64,000 nt of DNA from the NCBI RefSeq assembly GCF_049959315.1, contig NZ_CP188201.1. One strand, 5' to 3'. This DNA comes from Serratia proteamaculans_D (GTDB lineage Bacteria; Pseudomonadota; Gammaproteobacteria; Enterobacterales; Enterobacteriaceae). The stretch's first letter is position 1, and each line of letters begins with the position of its first letter. Of the stretch, positions 60,432-64,000 are shown in pieces. The translations under genes and the position numbers were made by a program. The notes beneath the pieces were generated by a model. The model was not told the DNA's origin. It did not search any database and saw nothing but the letters and a program-made list of their open reading frames with translations.

Positions 60432-60755
60432 TCAGACGTTGAAACTTTCGCCGCAGCCGCACTCGCTTGAGACATTGGGGTTGTTGAACTTGAAGCCTTC
60501 GTTCAGGCCTTCCTTAACGAAATCAAGCTCGGTGCCGTCAAGGTAGACCAGGCTCTTGCCGTCAATGATCACCTTAACGCCTTTGTTTTCAAAAACGATG
60601 TCGTCATCGTTCATATCGTCAACAAATTCCAGCACGTACGCCATCCCGGAGCAGCCAGAGGTTCTCACCCCCAGACGCAGGCCAAGGCCTTTGCCACGGT
60701 TATTCATAAATGCCTGAACGCGCTGTGCAGCGCTGTCGCTCATGGTAATTGACAT
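60432..60755 (-). CDS. iscA: Iron-binding Fe-S assembly protein IscA
   Basis: A 107-residue A-type carrier, from the ATG at 60755 (MSITMSDSAAQRVQAF), the family length. Three ligand cysteines are seen: SGCSGM and the pair CGCGES near the C-terminus. It carries iron or a 4Fe-4S cluster to targets. Separated from iscU by 125 bases holding compound palindromes, which is a longer gap than elsewhere in the operon. Confidence 0.97.
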   Translation of the reverse strand: MSITMSDSAAQRVQAFMNNRGKGLGLRLGVRTSGCSGMAYVLEFVDDMNDDDIVFENKGVKVIIDGKSLVYLDGTELDFVKEGLNEGFKFNNPNVSSECGCGESFNV

Positions 60756-60814
60756 CACAACCTCATACTCAATATCCCCAACCTATAGCAAAACCGGTAT
60801 TGGGGTGCTAACCG

Positions 60815-60875
60815 GTGTAGGGGGCGAATATATTCGCCCCGACCAACGCGGGCGCGGCATGCAGCGCCCCTACAC
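60815..60875. repeat. Compound inverted repeat between iscU and iscA
   Basis: A 61-bp element with inverted ends (GTGTAGGGG / CCCCTACAC) enclosing two palindromes: a perfect 20-bp one at 60821-60840 (GGGGCGAATA and its complement) and a near-perfect 20-bp one at 60850-60869 (arms GGGCGC and GCGCCC around GCATGC). It resembles extragenic BIME-type repeats of enterobacteria. Lies inside the operon transcript. Confidence 0.75.
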
Positions 60876-60880
60876 AATAA

Positions 60881-61267
60881 TTACTTGGCGCTGTGTTTGC
60901 TCTTGTAGTCGGCAATCGCTGCTTTAATGGCGTCTTCGGCCAGGATTGAGCAGTGAATTTTTACCGGCGGTAATTCCAGTTCTTCGGCGATCTGAGTGTT
61001 TTTGATCGCTTCGGCCTGATCAAGAGACTTGCCTTTCATCCATTCGGTCACCAGCGAACTGGAGGCGATGGCGGAACCGCAGCCGTAAGTCTTGAAACGG
61101 GCGTCTTCAATGATACCTTCATTGTTGACTTTGATCTGCAACTTCATCACGTCGCCACAGGCCGGTGCACCCACCATACCGCTGCCAACGCTAGGATCTT
61201 CGTTGTCGAAAGAACCCACGTTACGCGGGTTTTCATAGTGATCGATTACTTTTTCGCTGTAAGCCAT
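60881..61267 (-). CDS. iscU: Fe-S cluster scaffold IscU
   Basis: A 128-residue scaffold on which the [2Fe-2S] cluster is built. The three cluster cysteines (PACGDVMK, GCGSAIAS, HCSILAED) and the HscA-recognition LPPVK motif (LELPPVKIHCS) are all present. It starts 24 bases after iscS. Length as in E. coli. Confidence 0.98.
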   Translation of the reverse strand: MAYSEKVIDHYENPRNVGSFDNEDPSVGSGMVGAPACGDVMKLQIKVNNEGIIEDARFKTYGCGSAIASSSLVTEWMKGKSLDQAEAIKNTQIAEELELPPVKIHCSILAEDAIKAAIADYKSKHSAK

Positions 61268-61291
61268 GACCTTGCTCCTGAATCCTGAGAA

Positions 61292-62506
61292 TTAATGATG
61301 TGCCCATTCGATGCTGTTGATATCCACGCCCTGTTTGAACATGTCCCACAGTGGAGACAGGTCACGCAGACGGCCGATGGATTTACGCACCAGTTGAATG
61401 GTGTAATCGATCTCTTCTTCTGTGGTGAAACGCCCCAGAGAGAAACGGATCGAGCTATGCGCCAATTCATCAGTCATGCCCAACGCGCGCAGCACGTAAG
61501 ATGGCTCAAGGCTGGCGGAGGTACAGGCAGAACCCGAAGAGACGGCCAGGTCTTTCAGCGCCATGATCAGCGACTCGCCTTCAACATAGTTGAAGCTGAC
61601 GTTCAGGATGTTAGGCACCCCGTTCTCCAGCGAGCCGTTCAGATACACTTCTTCCATATCTTTCACGCCGTTCCACAGACGATCGCGCAGCGTGCGCAGA
61701 CGTGCCATTTCCGACGCCATTTCTTCTTTGGCGATACGGTAGGCTTCGCCCATACCGGCGATCTGGTGAACTGGCAGGGTACCGGAACGCATGCCGCGCT
61801 CATGGCCACCGCCGTGGATCTGGGCTTCGATACGGATACGTGGCTTGCGACGCACGTACAGTGCACCAATGCCTTTCGGGCCATAAATTTTGTGGCCGGA
61901 GAAAGACATCAGATCAACTTTCAGCTTGCTCAGGTCGATAGGCAATTTGCCCACGCTCTGGGTAGCATCAACGTGATAAATGATACCGCGCGCACGGCAC
62001 ATTTCACCGATAGCTTCGATATCCTGCACCACGCCGATTTCGTTGTTCACGTGCATGATAGAAACCAGAATGGTGTCTTCGCGCATCGCGGCTTCGAGGG
62101 CCTGCAGGCTGATAATACCGTTGCTCTGCGGTGCCAGATAGGTCACTTCAAAGCCTTCACGCTCGAGCTGGCGACAGGTGTCCAGCACGGCTTTGTGTTC
62201 GGTTTTGCTGGTGATAATGTGCTTGCCTTTCTTTTGATAGAAATTGGCAGCGCCTTTGATCGCCAGGTTGTCGGATTCGGTGGCTCCGGAAGTGAACACG
62301 ATTTCGCGCGGGTCAGCGCCAACCAGTTCAGCAATTTGGTTACGGGCGATATCTACCGCTTCTTCCGCCTGCCAACCGAAACGGTGGGAACGGGAAGCCG
62401 GGTTACCAAAAGTCCCGTCCAGAGTCAAAAATTGCATCATTTTCTCAGCAACACGCGGATCAACCGGCGTCGTTGCTGAGTAATCCAGATAAATCGGTAA
62501 TTTCAT
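61292..62506 (-). CDS. iscS: Cysteine desulfurase IscS
   Basis: A 404-residue PLP enzyme that takes sulfur from cysteine to a persulfide. The PLP lysine lies in FSGHKIYGPKG, the active cysteine in SSGSACTSASLEPS, and the N-terminus is MKLPIYLDYSATTPVDPRV. It supplies sulfur to IscU, tRNA thiolation and other acceptors. It follows iscR by 54 bases. Confidence 0.98.
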   Translation of the reverse strand: MKLPIYLDYSATTPVDPRVAEKMMQFLTLDGTFGNPASRSHRFGWQAEEAVDIARNQIAELVGADPREIVFTSGATESDNLAIKGAANFYQKKGKHIITSKTEHKAVLDTCRQLEREGFEVTYLAPQSNGIISLQALEAAMREDTILVSIMHVNNEIGVVQDIEAIGEMCRARGIIYHVDATQSVGKLPIDLSKLKVDLMSFSGHKIYGPKGIGALYVRRKPRIRIEAQIHGGGHERGMRSGTLPVHQIAGMGEAYRIAKEEMASEMARLRTLRDRLWNGVKDMEEVYLNGSLENGVPNILNVSFNYVEGESLIMALKDLAVSSGSACTSASLEPSYVLRALGMTDELAHSSIRFSLGRFTTEEEIDYTIQLVRKSIGRLRDLSPLWDMFKQGVDINSIEWAHH

Positions 62507-62560
62507 TGCTCTTGTGCTCCGTACATCACTTCCAAAAACTAAAAAAATATCGCCAGCTGC

Positions 62561-63055
62561 TTATGCGCGCAGATTAACGTTGATAGTTTCTTGCTGACGA
62601 CCGTTGGCCGTGCGACGGGTATCGTTGTTTTGACGGTCCGCCACCACCAGCACGTCCTGGTTGTTCACCAGTTCAGCCAGCGTAATGTTGTTCAGGAACC
62701 CGCTGATGCGCTCGCTCAGATCGCGCCACAGGGTATGGGTCAGGCAGCGATCGCCACCCTGACAGCCTTCTTTACCCTGGCAACGGGTTGCATCTACCGA
62801 TTCATCGACAGCAGTTATGACTGCACCTACGGCAATCTCACTCGCGTCTTTGCCCAGCAGATAACCACCGCCCGGTCCACGTACGCTGGCCACCAGGCCA
62901 TTCTTGCGCAGACGGGAGAATAATTGTTCCAGATAAGAGAGCGAGATACCCTGGCGCTCAGAAATATCCGCCAGAGGAACGGGCCCTTCCTGGGAGTGCA
63001 ATGCCACGTCAAGCATAGCGGTTACGGCATAACGGCCTTTGGATGTCAGTCTCAT
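62561..63055 (-). CDS. iscR: Fe-S cluster regulator IscR
   Basis: A 164-residue Rrf2-family regulator. The winged helix (about 1-80) includes ISLSYLEQLFSRLRKNGLV, and the cluster cysteines are in RCQGKEGCQGGDRC (pattern of Cys92, 98, 104). In the [2Fe-2S] form it represses the isc operon at type 1 sites, two of which lie just upstream. Starts about 44 bases from the proximal site. Confidence 0.98.
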   Translation of the reverse strand: MRLTSKGRYAVTAMLDVALHSQEGPVPLADISERQGISLSYLEQLFSRLRKNGLVASVRGPGGGYLLGKDASEIAVGAVITAVDESVDATRCQGKEGCQGGDRCLTHTLWRDLSERISGFLNNITLAELVNNQDVLVVADRQNNDTRRTANGRQQETINVNLRA

Positions 63056-63099
63056 AGCTAAGTGGTTACCTGTTGGTCAAACATGGCCGAAAGTCTGAC

Positions 63100-63124
63100 A
63101 TTCCTGAGTAAATCAGTCAACTAT
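63100..63124 (-). promoter_or_regulatory. IscR type 1 site, proximal
   Basis: On the minus strand the 25-mer begins ATAGTTGACT and ends TCAGGAAT, matching the type 1 consensus (ATASYYGACTRWWWYAGTCRRSTAT as recalled) at 23 of 25 positions. Confidence 0.88.
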
Positions 63125-63149
63125 TTAACCTAGTAATTTACTCAAGTAT
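63125..63149 (-). promoter_or_regulatory. IscR type 1 site, distal
   Basis: Directly adjacent to the proximal site. The minus-strand 25-mer begins ATACTTGAGT and ends AGGTTAA, about 20 of 25 matches. The two sites cover the likely iscR promoter, as in E. coli. Confidence 0.75.
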
Positions 63150-63249
63150 TAGCACGTTTTGGACTAAGCCAGATAATATGCATATAAAATACACATTATA
63201 ACCGTTAGATAACTAATACTATTACCGCAAGCCGTCATTCCACATCAAA

Positions 63250-63984
63250 TTAATTACCTTGATGTTTGTCCTGTTTCTCGATCGACGTCAGCATACCGCG
63301 CAAGATATTCAGCTCTTGAGCCTCCGGCCGCGCGCGGGTGAATAAACGACGCAAACGGCTCATCACCTGCCCCGGGTGAGAGGGGCGGATAAAGCCACTC
63401 TGCTGCAGCGTTTGTTCCAGATGCTGATAGAAGCGTTCCAGGTCATCCACCAACGGATACGGCGTTTCTTCCAGCTGTGGCTCGCCTACCTGTTGACGAT
63501 CGAGGTAAGCCACACGCACTTCATACGCCAGAATTTGCACCGCCATCGCCAGATTCAGCGAGCTGTAATCCGGGTTGGCAGGAATGGCGACATGGTAATG
63601 GCACTTTTGCAGCTCATCATTGGTCAGGCCGACACGTTCACGGCCGAACACCAGCGCTACCGGCGCATGTTCACCTTCGTGCACGGCGCGTATGCCGCAT
63701 TCACGCGGTTCCAGCATCGGCCACGGCAAGGTGCGTGAACGCGCACTGGTGCCCACCACCAGACTGCAGCCGGCAATGGCGTCATCCAGGGTGTCTACGA
63801 TAGTGGCGTTGCCGATCACGTCGCTGGCACCAGCGGCCAGGGCGATCGCCTGAGAATCAGGTTTTATCAGCGGATTAACCAAATAAAGGTTGGTTAACCC
63901 CATGGTTTTCATGGCTCTGGCGGTCGAGCCCATGTTACCGGTATGAGAGGTTTCTACCAGAACAATGCGGATGTTATGCAGCAT
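63250..63984 (-). CDS. trmJ: tRNA (cytidine/uridine-2'-O)-methyltransferase TrmJ
   Basis: A 244-residue SPOUT-class methyltransferase that methylates the ribose at position 32 of tRNAs. SPOUT motifs: ETSHTGNMGSTARAMKTMG at the N-terminus, VFGRERVGLTNDEL, and the knot region IPANPDYSSLNLAMAVQIL. Upstream of the isc operon as in E. coli. Start 16 bases from the window edge. Confidence 0.95.
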   Translation of the reverse strand: MLHNIRIVLVETSHTGNMGSTARAMKTMGLTNLYLVNPLIKPDSQAIALAAGASDVIGNATIVDTLDDAIAGCSLVVGTSARSRTLPWPMLEPRECGIRAVHEGEHAPVALVFGRERVGLTNDELQKCHYHVAIPANPDYSSLNLAMAVQILAYEVRVAYLDRQQVGEPQLEETPYPLVDDLERFYQHLEQTLQQSGFIRPSHPGQVMSRLRRLFTRARPEAQELNILRGMLTSIEKQDKHQGN

Positions 63985-64000
63985 ACAAACTCTGAGCGTA

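Noticed and set aside
61295..62479. 394-codon open frame on the plus strand
   Set aside because: Fully antisense to iscS, with no ribosome binding site or domain; codon-mirror artefact.
1..64000. tRNA, rRNA, insertion sequence or prophage genes
   Set aside because: None recognised by reading; no transposase, integrase or cloverleaf-like sequence was seen, though small RNA genes could be missed without a search.

Overview
The window is a chromosomal segment of an enterobacterium, almost certainly a Serratia species, most likely of the S. proteamaculans/liquefaciens/plymuthica/marcescens group. The core gene order guaA-guaB-xseA-(insert)-yfgJ-der-bamB-yfgM-hisS-ispG-rodZ-pilW-rlmN-ndk-pbpC-yfhM-(insert)-sseB-pepB-iscX-fdx-hscA-hscB-iscA-iscU-iscS-iscR-trmJ matches the Enterobacterales backbone known from E. 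coli. The genus call rests on a protealysin gene (341-residue M4 metalloprotease precursor) followed by an emfourin-type inhibitor gene, a pair known from Serratia.

Layout. 1-3118: distal part of the sorbitol (srl/gut) operon: end of srlB, srlD, gutM, srlR, gutQ. 3161-5417: Ivy-type lysozyme inhibitor, then thiMD under a TPP riboswitch (all minus strand). 5492-9026: a GNAT gene and a yihLMN-type sugar locus (GntR regulator, TIM-barrel protein, MFS carrier). 9142-10922: an MFS exporter divergent from an HxlR regulator. 10953-15928: YcgJ-like secreted protein, rluF, a 1011-residue autotransporter with nine GGENP repeats, and a small lipoprotein. 16106-18519: an AT-rich response regulator / hybrid histidine kinase pair. 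18595-20480: a crotonase-family gene divergent from a second HxlR regulator, and a GNAT. 20682-25371: guaA, guaB, xseA. 25378-31942: accessory insert between xseA and yfgJ holding a GH31 glucosidase, an MFS carrier, a LacI regulator with two palindromic sites, protealysin and emfourin. 31947-50610: core block yfgJ to yfhM, with an AEC transporter between yfgJ and der and an ERIC element directly after ndk. 50759-54539: second insert, LacI regulator / NhaC-family antiporter / PatB-MalY C-S lyase, with two LacI-type operators four helical turns apart. 54675-55012: a hok/sok-like type I toxin-antitoxin locus with a 50-codon toxin gene. 55118-63984: sseB, pepB, the isc iron-sulfur operon (iscRSUA-hscBA-fdx-iscX) with tandem IscR sites and structured repeats between genes, and trmJ.

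Functional themes. Housekeeping genes dominate: purine synthesis, Fe-S assembly, envelope assembly (BamB, YfgM, RodZ, PBP1C with the alpha-2-macroglobulin lipoprotein) and RNA modification (RluF, RlmN, TrmJ). The accessory cargo lies in gaps between core genes and is mostly regulator-plus-transporter-plus-enzyme modules, together with host-interaction factors (lysozyme inhibitor, protealysin, autotransporter). No tRNA or rRNA gene, insertion sequence, prophage or CRISPR array was recognised. All functional calls come from reading the sequence and from recalled family knowledge; no search was run.
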